Source: CALDCK01 sp050618055 (GTDB taxonomy: Bacteria > Myxococcota_A > UBA9160 > SMWR01). From it: DNA of 64,000 nt. Of the stretch, positions 52,743-60,647 are shown in pieces. Location: positions 25,367-89,366 of the forward strand of contig JBNLVK010000248.1 in the NCBI GenBank assembly GCA_050618055.1, in the 5' to 3' direction. The notes under the pieces are model-generated. The model saw only the letters and a list, made by a program, of their open reading frames with translations. It ran no database searches and was not told where the DNA came from. The first letter of the stretch is position 1. Each line of letters begins with the position of its first letter. The position numbers were made by a program, and so were the translations under genes.

Positions 52743-53750
52743 ATGATCCTTGGGCTGTCCGGCACGAACGGCGCGGGGAAGGGCGAGGTGCTCGCCTACC
52801 TCCAGGCGCGCAGCTTCTACGCCCATTCGCTCTCCGACGTGATCCGCGACGTCCTGCGCGAGCGCGGCGAGGAAGAGACCAGCGAGGGCATGATCGAGGC
52901 CGGAAACGCCATCCGCGCCGCGCGGGGTCCGGGAGGCCTGGCCCAGGTGCTCGCCGAGCGCCTGGTTCCCGACCGCAACTACGTGATCGACTCGATCCGC
53001 CACCCGGCCGAGGTCGAGGTGCTGCGCGGGCAGACCAACGCCTTCCAGCTCATCTGGGTGACGGCGGACGAGCAGGTGCGGCTCGAGCGCATCCGCGCGC
53101 GGGGCCGCAGCGGCGACCCGCAGACGATCGAGGACCTGCGCCGCCTGGAGGGGCTCGAGCTGGCGAGCGACGATCCGACCGCCCAGCAGCTCCTCGCCGT
53201 GCGCGACCTGGCCGACTTCACCATCGAGAACGACGGCAGCCTGGAAGAGCTCCAGGCCAAGGTGCAGGAGGTGCTGGAGCGCTCGTATTTTTTCGAGCGA
53301 CCTAGCTGGGACGAGTACTTCATGTCGATTGCGCGCGTGGTGGCGTCGCGCAGCAACTGCGTGAAGCGGAAGGTGGCCGCGGTCATCACCAAGGACCGCC
53401 GCATCATCTCGACCGGCTACAACGGCACGCCCCGCGGCACGCCCAACTGCAACGAGGGCGGCTGCCCCCGCTGCAACGGGTTCGCCGAGGGCGGCACGCG
53501 CCTCGACGAGTGCCTGTGCTCCCACGGCGAGGAGAACGCCATCACCCAGGCGGCCTACCACGGCGTCAGCGTGGCCGGCGGCACCATCCACACCACCTTC
53601 AGCCCCTGCCTGACCTGCACCAAGATGATCATCAACGCCGGCCTGACCGAGGTCGTCTACAACGTCGACTACCCCCTGGGCGAAGTCGCCCTCGACCTCC
53701 TCCGCGAAGCGGGAGTGAAGGTCCGGCAGGTGACCCTGCCCGCGGGATAG
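52743..53750 (+). CDS. P-loop domain fused to deoxycytidylate (dCMP) deaminase
   Basis: 335 residues. Residues 1-175 form a P-loop domain like dephospho-CoA/thymidylate kinases, with Walker A GTNGAGKG (7-14). The deaminase starts near RPSWDEYFMSIA (186). The zinc site is HGEENA (His261, Glu263) with PCLTC (Cys289, Cys292), and CPRCN is the second cysteine motif of dCMP deaminases. It converts dCMP to dUMP for thymidylate supply. The same domain order is known in fungal Dcd1, where the P-loop is degenerate; here it looks intact. A T6 run and hairpin lie at the domain border (53280-53299). The second residue of the HAE motif is Gly. Confidence 0.88.
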   Translation: MILGLSGTNGAGKGEVLAYLQARSFYAHSLSDVIRDVLRERGEEETSEGMIEAGNAIRAARGPGGLAQVLAERLVPDRNYVIDSIRHPAEVEVLRGQTNAFQLIWVTADEQVRLERIRARGRSGDPQTIEDLRRLEGLELASDDPTAQQLLAVRDLADFTIENDGSLEELQAKVQEVLERSYFFERPSWDEYFMSIARVVASRSNCVKRKVAAVITKDRRIISTGYNGTPRGTPNCNEGGCPRCNGFAEGGTRLDECLCSHGEENAITQAAYHGVSVAGGTIHTTFSPCLTCTKMIINAGLTEVVYNVDYPLGEVALDLLREAGVKVRQVTLPAG

Positions 53751-53760
53751 TGGTCCCTCG

Positions 53761-54720
53761 CTAGCGAGCGACGCGCGGGGATCTCTCGTCCGTGGCACCG
53801 GTTTCGAGCGCCGGCCGGCGAACCGCCCAGACCAGGCCGACCGCTTCCAGGGCCCGAATGACGAGACCGCTGAGATCGATCTCGCTCGGGCGGAATCCGT
53901 GGATCGCGGCTGAGGGCTGGGCATGGTGGTTGTTGTGCCAACCCTCGCCCAGCGCGAAGAACGCCATGATGGGGTTGTTCCGGCTCGTGTCGCCGGTTTC
54001 GTGGCGGGCGGTTCCGAAGCTGTGGCAGAGGCTGTTGACGGCCCAGGTCACGTGCTGGATCAGGAAGATGCGCGCGAGGCCGGCCCAGACCAGGCCGGCG
54101 AGGGCGCCGGTTGCCGTTCCGGAGACGAGGAACGCAATCGCAGCTGGCAGGCCCAGTGAGATTGCGACCCACAGCGGGTACTGGCGGTCGATCCATCGCA
54201 GGGTCGGGTCGCGGACGAGATCGCTCGCGTAGCGGCGGATCGCGGTCTTCTCGACATCGAACAGCCATCCGACGTGCGCGTGCCAGAGGCCGCCCAGCGC
54301 GCTCTCTCGGGAGGCACTCGGCGAGTGAGGGTCGCCAGGCAGGTCCGAGAACGCATGGTGGCGTCGATGATCGCCGACCCAGCGAATCACCGGCCCCTGG
54401 ACCGCCAGTGCGCCTGCGATCGCGAGTGCGGCTCGCAGGGGCGCAGAGGTCTCGAAGGCCCGGTGCGTGAAGTAGCGGTGGTAGCCGATCGTGATGCCGA
54501 ACCCGCTGAGCAGATACATGGCGACGAGGAGGAGGTGATCGAACACGGTGAGGTGGCCAGTGACCAGCATGCCCAGGCCGACGGCGACGCCGATCGCGGG
54601 AAGCGCGATCATGAGGACGACGACCGTGTTCTCGATGTGCCTGGCGCGAGCATCGCGGATCGTCGTGACAGGCGTTCTTCGAGGGCTGTCTGCCTGCTGG
54701 GCGGGGGAGGGACTTGCCAT
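53761..54720 (-). CDS. Acyl-CoA/fatty-acid desaturase
   Basis: 319 residues with four main hydrophobic segments. The three histidine boxes of membrane Delta9-type desaturases are present: HRYFTH (81-86), DHRRHH (117-122) and HNNHH (about 262-267). The diiron enzyme inserts a double bond into a fatty acyl chain. It follows the methyltransferase gene with an 18-bp gap on the same strand, so the two are probably expressed together. Codon use is less GC-biased than in the genes before 53750. Position of the double bond is unknown. Confidence 0.88.
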   Translation of the reverse strand: MASPSPAQQADSPRRTPVTTIRDARARHIENTVVVLMIALPAIGVAVGLGMLVTGHLTVFDHLLLVAMYLLSGFGITIGYHRYFTHRAFETSAPLRAALAIAGALAVQGPVIRWVGDHRRHHAFSDLPGDPHSPSASRESALGGLWHAHVGWLFDVEKTAIRRYASDLVRDPTLRWIDRQYPLWVAISLGLPAAIAFLVSGTATGALAGLVWAGLARIFLIQHVTWAVNSLCHSFGTARHETGDTSRNNPIMAFFALGEGWHNNHHAQPSAAIHGFRPSEIDLSGLVIRALEAVGLVWAVRRPALETGATDERSPRVAR

Positions 54721-54738
54721 TGGCTACGCAGCTCCTGC

Positions 54739-55626
54739 TCAGTTCCGGGCTGCACGCTCCCTGGAGCGCGGCTGATCGATTCGCCTCATCGTGATGCGCA
54801 GAAGGTTCGTGGCCCGTAGCTGCCATCCTCGCACACTCAGGTCCAGATACTGCTCCCATTTGTCGGTGAGATCGGGGCCAGCGGCGGCGACCGCCGCGTC
54901 GCGGTTCTTTCTGAGTCGGGCAAGCCACTCCTGACACGTGCGGCCGTAGTCCTCGGGATCGTTCCGGAGCCGGACGATCTCGAAGAGGAACTCGCTCCCC
55001 TCGACCAGCTCCGCCAGACGAACGAAGTCGCTCTCGGGAAAGATCTCCTGGGAGACGAAGCCGCCGCGGATGTCGTCTCGGAGGAGATTGCCGTAGGCGA
55101 TTGCCTGAACCGAGAGGTATCCACCGGGTCGCAGCCAGTCGTGGCAGAGCGAGAAGAACCGCCGGTAGTTGTCGATCTTCTCGTCGACGGGCTGGTCGAT
55201 GCGCGCGAAATGCTCGAGCGCTCCGATGGAAATGATCGCGTCGTAGGGCTCCGTGGGCTCGTGGTCGCCCCAGCCCTCTACCCGAACTTCGATGCCGGGT
55301 CGCTTCTGGTCCTCGATCCAACGTGCCTGCTCGGGGCTCAGAGTCAGCCCGACGGCGTGACGAACGCCCTGATGGGAAACGAGACGATCGAGCATCGAGC
55401 CCCACCCGCAGCCGATGTCGAGGACACGCGCTGCCCCCGTTGCACGTGCTTCATTCGCGTGGTAATCGAGCTTGCGTTCCTGGGCCTGCTCCAGATCGTG
55501 GGCGTTTTCCCACATCGCGCCCGAGTAGGTCAGCGAGTCGTCCAGCCACGTGCGGTAGAAGTCGTTCCCGACATCGTAGTGGTGCTGAATGGCTTCGGGG
55601 GAAGCTCCCCTGCGCTCTTGCTGCAC
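54739..55626 (-). CDS. Cyclopropane-fatty-acid-synthase-like SAM methyltransferase
   Basis: 295 residues. The N-terminus has EAIQHHYDVGNDFYRTWLDD, the substrate-side signature of CFA synthases and mycolic acid methyltransferases, then the SAM motif VLDIGCGWGS, GLTLSPEQA, and SIGALEHF. It acts on double bonds of lipid-bound fatty acids, giving a cyclopropane or methyl branch. It is shorter than classical CFA synthase (about 380), lacking the N-terminal lipid domain. GTG 55626 is chosen because GGAGA lies 8 bases upstream; ATG is absent near it. The desaturase follows in the same transcript, and the trimodular PilZ protein is divergent. Confidence 0.8.
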   Translation of the reverse strand: MQQERRGASPEAIQHHYDVGNDFYRTWLDDSLTYSGAMWENAHDLEQAQERKLDYHANEARATGAARVLDIGCGWGSMLDRLVSHQGVRHAVGLTLSPEQARWIEDQKRPGIEVRVEGWGDHEPTEPYDAIISIGALEHFARIDQPVDEKIDNYRRFFSLCHDWLRPGGYLSVQAIAYGNLLRDDIRGGFVSQEIFPESDFVRLAELVEGSEFLFEIVRLRNDPEDYGRTCQEWLARLRKNRDAAVAAAGPDLTDKWEQYLDLSVRGWQLRATNLLRITMRRIDQPRSRERAARN

Positions 55627-55812
55627 TTTGCGTGTCTCCAAATGCCCACATCGGGTGTTTTTTGTCTTCCTGTTGAAAACCGAGACCTTACGAACGACTC
55701 TGCCAGCTGGTTCCGCCAGGAACGAACACGGTTTGTTGTCTGACGGTGTAGCGCGTGAGAGGCTGCGTCGCCTGGGGAACCAGGCCCCCCGGCTAGCCGC
55801 CCCAAGGAGATC

Positions 55813-58344
55813 GTGAGTTCGATGGAGATGGATCGACAGAGGAGCTCGACGCAGCGAGCAGCCGCCGAAGGCCCCGATCTCGGTCGCATCCATCGAACGG
55901 CCTTCACGAGTGTCGACGAGATCGTGCGGGTGCTCTCGAAGGTCGGAGCCAGTGGAACGCCTTTCCACGGCGGCCTCGGTCGGCTCCTGGATCGCGAGAC
56001 CGCGCATCTCGAAGCGGTGGATGCCGAGTCGGTCACGTTCTCGACGGAGAACTTCGACCTGGACCAGCGCTCGATGGTGGCACTGACGTTCCGCCACGAT
56101 GGCGATCTCTACCTCATGAGCAGCGCGTTGCTCGACGCCGACTCCGATTCCCTGCGGATTCGAGTGGCGACGCCGCCCGCACTGTTCCGGGTCGAGCGGC
56201 GCGACAGGGAGAGGCGGCAGGGTGGGCTCGACGGTGTGACGCCCAGCCGGGCGACCGTCCGCTGGAAGCAGGTGGTGATCGACGATGCGAAGGTGGTCGA
56301 CTACTCCGGCGATGGGGTGGCGTTGGAAGTCCCGGCAACGCATGCGGAACGACTGGACGACCCGATCGAGGTGCAGTTCGCCGACGGTCCGGATGCGGGA
56401 CTCGTTCAGCACGGTCTCGTTTGCCATCGCAAGCCCTACGCCGTCGGCTCGGACGAAGTCGGGCTATCGATCTCGGCAGCGGCCCCCGGCCCGCTGATCC
56501 CGATCGAGCGGCGATCCCAGGTGATTCCTCGCTCCGCAGCGGCGGGTCTCCGGAACCGCTGGAAGGTCGTCCGATCGGGGGCGCGGCTGATGGCCGGGCG
56601 GGCTCTCTCGGGGCTGGGGCTCTCCTCGACGCGCAGCCCCCAGCCGGATCTGGTGCGTTTCGAGAACGATCGGGGCGAGGAGATCGTCGCCCTGCGCGAC
56701 GCCTGGCGCCCGGAACCCGGCGCTCCCTGCGTCGTGATCCCGCCCGCCTGGGCCAAGACCAAGGAGACGCTGCTTCCTCTCGCGCGAACGATCGTCGCGA
56801 CCTTCGAGCAAGCCGATGTGCCTGTGCAGGTGCTTCGCCTCGACGGCATCCGGCGCAGAGGCGAGTCGCACAACGATCCCGAGAACCGCGTTCCGGGTCA
56901 CGAATGCCATCACATGACGTTCTCGCAGGGCGTGCACGACATCGAGGCGACACTGGAGTTCCTCGCGTCGAGTCCCGACTACATGCCGTCCAAGGTGGTC
57001 CTCGTGACCTTCAGCGGAGCCTCCATCGAGGCGCGGAAGGCGCTGGCCGACGACCGTTCCGGGAGAGTCGCCGGATGGGTGAGCGTGGTGGGCGCGGCGG
57101 ATCTGCTCAGTGGGCTCCGCGTCGTTTCCGGCGGGCAGGACTACATCGGGGGGTACGAGCGAGGCGTTCGATTCGGCATCCAGCGCGTTCTGGGGATCGA
57201 AACCGATGCGGACCTCGTCTGCGACGACGCGTTGCAGCACCAACTGGCCCACCTCGAAGACGCCCGACGGCAGATGGCCCGGATCTCTGCTCCCATCGCC
57301 TGGATCCAGGGCGAGCACGACGCCTGGATCGACCCGGACCGAGTCCGCGAGGTGCTTTCGTGCGGGGACGCGAGTCACCGTCGACTGATCGAGGTTCCGA
57401 CCGGGCACCAGCTTCGAACCAGCTCCGAAGCGCTGGACGTCTTCCAGTTGATCGCCAGCGAAGTCGGCCGGTTCCTCACCGGGGCGCCCCTGGCCCCCGA
57501 GATGCCCGACCTGGCGGACCTCGAGCGGCGTCGTCTCGCCGAGCGAGCGCGGTTGCCGACGCCCGAGGTCGACCTCAAGCAGTTCTGGAGCGACTACCTG
57601 TTGGGTCGCGTCGAAATGCCGGGAATGGAGCTGCTCACCGGAACGGTGGCCTACCAGCAACTCATGGAGATGCAGGCGGAGTTGCTGGCCATGTGTCCCG
57701 GCCACCGCATCGCCGACCTGGGCTCCGGCATCGGGCCGTTCCCGCTTCAGCTCGCTGCGAACGATGCGGTGGCCCCGGACGTGAAGATCCACGAGTTCGA
57801 CTTCCTCCTCAGCGCCTTGCAGCATTGCGAGAGACGACTCGCAGAGCGACCCAGCCGGCTGGAGGTAGGGTTTCTCGCTTGCGATCTCTCGTTGGGCGGC
57901 GGCGGTGCGTTCATACCGGTTCAGGACGGCACCTACGATTCGGTCATCGCGTCCCTCCTGCTCAACTACGTCGACGAGCCGGAGGCGCTCCTGCGGGAAG
58001 CTCGACGCATGTTGCGGCCTGGAGGGCGGCTCGTGATCTCCGCCCTGCGCAGGGACATCGACATCTCGACGATCTACGTCGATGCCGCGAACGAGATCCG
58101 CCTGAAGAAGGCGAGCGGACTCTATGCTGATCTCTCCTTGGAGACCCTCGAGTCGGCGGTGCGCTCGTTCCTGAACGAGGCCGCGCGACTGGTCGATCTC
58201 GAGGAGCAGGGTCTGTTCCATTTCTGGAGCGCCGACGAGCTCGCGGACCTGGTCCGGGCCGCGGGCTTCTCGGACATCCGGGTCCGCACGGGGTTCGGCG
58301 ACCCGCCCCAGGCGATCGTCGTCTCCGCCCTCGCAGCCAGCTGA
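55813..58344 (+). CDS. Trimodular protein: PilZ domain, LuxD-like acyl hydrolase/transferase, SAM methyltransferase
   Basis: 843 residues. Residues 1-240 are YcgR-like with a PilZ domain holding both c-di-GMP motifs: RxxxR within RRDRERR (near 130) and DYSGDG (163-168). Residues 285-540 are an alpha/beta hydrolase closest in layout to LuxD (myristoyl-ACP thioesterase/acyltransferase): nucleophile elbow VTFSGAS (Ser401), acid in GEHDAWID (Asp503), His in TGHQL (near 531). Residues 560-843 are a class I SAM methyltransferase with DLGSGIGPF (636-644) and EARRMLRPGG. All three parts look active. It probably releases or transfers an acyl group and methylates a product under c-di-GMP control. GTG 55813 lies 3 bases after GGAG; ATG 55822 is an alternative. 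Confidence 0.8.
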   Translation: MSSMEMDRQRSSTQRAAAEGPDLGRIHRTAFTSVDEIVRVLSKVGASGTPFHGGLGRLLDRETAHLEAVDAESVTFSTENFDLDQRSMVALTFRHDGDLYLMSSALLDADSDSLRIRVATPPALFRVERRDRERRQGGLDGVTPSRATVRWKQVVIDDAKVVDYSGDGVALEVPATHAERLDDPIEVQFADGPDAGLVQHGLVCHRKPYAVGSDEVGLSISAAAPGPLIPIERRSQVIPRSAAAGLRNRWKVVRSGARLMAGRALSGLGLSSTRSPQPDLVRFENDRGEEIVALRDAWRPEPGAPCVVIPPAWAKTKETLLPLARTIVATFEQADVPVQVLRLDGIRRRGESHNDPENRVPGHECHHMTFSQGVHDIEATLEFLASSPDYMPSKVVLVTFSGASIEARKALADDRSGRVAGWVSVVGAADLLSGLRVVSGGQDYIGGYERGVRFGIQRVLGIETDADLVCDDALQHQLAHLEDARRQMARISAPIAWIQGEHDAWIDPDRVREVLSCGDASHRRLIEVPTGHQLRTSSEALDVFQLIASEVGRFLTGAPLAPEMPDLADLERRRLAERARLPTPEVDLKQFWSDYLLGRVEMPGMELLTGTVAYQQLMEMQAELLAMCPGHRIADLGSGIGPFPLQLAANDAVAPDVKIHEFDFLLSALQHCERRLAERPSRLEVGFLACDLSLGGGGAFIPVQDGTYDSVIASLLLNYVDEPEALLREARRMLRPGGRLVISALRRDIDISTIYVDAANEIRLKKASGLYADLSLETLESAVRSFLNEAARLVDLEEQGLFHFWSADELADLVRAAGFSDIRVRTGFGDPPQAIVVSALAAS

Positions 58345-58358
58345 TCGGTCCACGCAAG

Positions 58359-60605
58359 ATGTCCGGACAACGCTCCCGCGCGTGGCTTCCCGAACTCCTG
58401 GTCGCCGCTTCGATCCGACACCCGGTTCGTTGCCTTCTCGTCTGGGGGTGCGTGCTGGGCATCATGGTGTTCGGCCTTGCGAGGCTGAGCATCGACACGA
58501 CGACAGACAGCGTCCTGGACACACAGAGCCCCGACTGGGCCTTCTATCAGTCCAGCCAGGAGCTCTTCGGAGGCGACGAGATCGTCGTCGTGGCCTTGCC
58601 TGGAGATCGCGCATTCGATCGTTCGCTGCTTTCGCGGGTAGAGGATCTGAACCGCGCGCTGGAACGAATACCGGGCGTGCGCCGCGTAGACAGCCTGGCA
58701 TCCGTGCCCGTGATCCGACTGAATGCGGAGGGCGACCTGGAGCTCACGCCGGCACTGGATGGGGATGCCTCCAGCACCGAGATCCGGCGACTCGTTTCGG
58801 GCGATCGCATCGCGCCGAGAGCCCTCGTCTCGGAGGATGGGCGGGTAGCCGCCCTCAACGTGCTCATCGATCAGGATCATTCCGACTACGACGCGGTCGT
58901 GGAGCAGGTGCGCGCAGCGCTCGGCGAGACGGAAGGCTGGGTATCCGGCGTACCGGTGTTTCGGAGCGCAGCCAGCGCTCGAACGGGCAGGGAGATCCTC
59001 CTCTTCGTCCCGCTCACGGTGGTCGCGATCGGGCTGCTGATCTCCATCGGCTACGGGTCCGCTCGCATGACCGGGGTCGCGATGGCCGTCGGGCTGGCGG
59101 GTTCCTGGGTGATGGTGGGGCTGATGGGGTTCACCGGCACGCCGTTGAGCCTGGTGACGATGATCCTCCCGTCGGTGATGCTCGCGCTGGGATGCGCGTA
59201 TGTGATGCACGTCCTGTCCGCGGCGCGCGGCGACGGCCACGCGGACGGCATGGCCGCCCGGTTGAAGGAGGTGGCGCTTCCGGTCCTGCTCTCGAGCTTG
59301 ACGACGGCCATCGGCTTCTCGGCCATCGGCACCGTCGGAATCGACGAAGTCCGGTTCGTGGGGGGATTCGGTGCGGTCGGAGCGTTGGTTCTCGGAGTGG
59401 CCGCGCTGACGCTGGCCCCGGCGATCCTGGTCCTGTCGCCGCCCCCGGAGCGGAGCCGTTCGCGCGAGGTCGAGGGGCGCACGAGCGCGCTCCTGTTCCG
59501 CATCGCGCAGAAGCATCGCTGGAGCGTGCTCGCCATCTGGGTGCTGCTTCTGGGCGGCGTGTCCGCCGGGATCCAGCGTCTGGACGTCGTCACGGATGCG
59601 ACACAGTGGTTCCCGAAGGGGAACGAGGTCCGCGACTCGTACGACTCGATCGGCGCTCGGCTCTCGGGGATCAGTCCGGTCAACGTCGTGATGGAGTCGG
59701 TCGACGGAGAAGCGGTGACGCTCCCGGAGCCGCTGGCGGCGCTGGACGGCCTGACGGAACACCTGGCGTCGCTGGAGCAGGTGGGAAAGGCGTTGTCGGT
59801 TCGCGACCCCCTCCGCCAGATCCATGGCGCGTTCGCCGGGGATCCATCCATGCCGTTGCCCATCGGGGCGAACCTGGCGGAGCAGTACCTGTTGTTGCTG
59901 GAGTCGGTCGATCAGATCGGGGATCTCGTCACCGACGACCGGATGTTCGCGAACATCACGCTACGCGTGAACGACAACGGCTCCGAGGCCCTGCTCGACG
60001 TCGCCAGGCAGGCCGAGGCATGGTGGGCTGCCAACGGGGTGGACGGGTTCGAGATCCGAGCCACCGGAATCATGTACGAGTTCGCACGTGCCGAGGATGC
60101 GATCGCGCTCGGGCAGCTCAAGGGCCTCCTCCTGGCGCTGGTGGCAATCGGGACGACGATGCTCCTGGCGCTCCGCAACGTTCGCCTGGCGTTGATCTCG
60201 ATGGTCCCGAACGTAGTCCCGACGGCCATGGCGTTCGGCCTGATGGGATGGGCCGGTATTCCACTCGATGCCGGAACCGTAGTCGTCGGTAGCCTCGCAC
60301 TCGGGGTTGCGGTAGACGACACGATCCATCTCGTGAGCGCCTTTCATGAACGCCGAACCGCCGGCGCCCGGGTCGAGGACGCCCTGAGGCGCGCGCTGGG
60401 GACCGTGCTGCACCCGGTCGTCCTGACCACGGCCGCGATTGCGATCGGTTTCGGGCTCCTGGGGTTCTCGGGCTTTACACTGACCCGGAATCTCGGCCTG
60501 GTGCTGGCGGGCGTGACCGTCGTCTGCCTCCTGGCGGACCTGGTCCTTCTGCCCGCTCTGTTGTTCCTGGCAGAGGGCCGGCGGGAAGACCCGACCGGCA
60601 GCTGA
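58359..60605 (+). CDS. RND/MMPL-family exporter
   Basis: 748 residues in two homologous halves, each with one helix, a periplasmic loop (about 42-200 and 410-590) and a five-helix bundle. The second bundle has the RND proton-relay type motif GVAVDDTIHLV near residue 655 and LISMVPNVVPTAMAF; the first has LPSVMLALGCAYVMHVL. It resembles HpnN/MMPL-type lipid exporters more than drug pumps (single-chain, no AcrA-like partner nearby). It starts 14 bp after the trimodular gene, so it probably exports that pathway's lipid. Substrate is inferred from context. Confidence 0.85.
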   Translation: MSGQRSRAWLPELLVAASIRHPVRCLLVWGCVLGIMVFGLARLSIDTTTDSVLDTQSPDWAFYQSSQELFGGDEIVVVALPGDRAFDRSLLSRVEDLNRALERIPGVRRVDSLASVPVIRLNAEGDLELTPALDGDASSTEIRRLVSGDRIAPRALVSEDGRVAALNVLIDQDHSDYDAVVEQVRAALGETEGWVSGVPVFRSAASARTGREILLFVPLTVVAIGLLISIGYGSARMTGVAMAVGLAGSWVMVGLMGFTGTPLSLVTMILPSVMLALGCAYVMHVLSAARGDGHADGMAARLKEVALPVLLSSLTTAIGFSAIGTVGIDEVRFVGGFGAVGALVLGVAALTLAPAILVLSPPPERSRSREVEGRTSALLFRIAQKHRWSVLAIWVLLLGGVSAGIQRLDVVTDATQWFPKGNEVRDSYDSIGARLSGISPVNVVMESVDGEAVTLPEPLAALDGLTEHLASLEQVGKALSVRDPLRQIHGAFAGDPSMPLPIGANLAEQYLLLLESVDQIGDLVTDDRMFANITLRVNDNGSEALLDVARQAEAWWAANGVDGFEIRATGIMYEFARAEDAIALGQLKGLLLALVAIGTTMLLALRNVRLALISMVPNVVPTAMAFGLMGWAGIPLDAGTVVVGSLALGVAVDDTIHLVSAFHERRTAGARVEDALRRALGTVLHPVVLTTAAIAIGFGLLGFSGFTLTRNLGLVLAGVTVVCLLADLVLLPALLFLAEGRREDPTGS

Positions 60606-60647
60606 GGACGCATCAAGCCGTCTCGTCTGCGGGCCGATCACTCGTAG

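Noticed and set aside
52743..53750. A DcdV/AvcD antiphage deaminase system
   Set aside because: The protein is about 335 residues, shorter than the roughly 530 of known defence enzymes, and the 57-bp gap upstream leaves no room for an AvcI-like RNA. It matches housekeeping dCMP deaminase better, so it is kept only as a remote possibility.
55813..58344. A luminescence (lux) operon because of the LuxD-like part
   Set aside because: No luxA, luxB, luxC or luxE in the window; the domain is fused and its neighbours are lipid enzymes.
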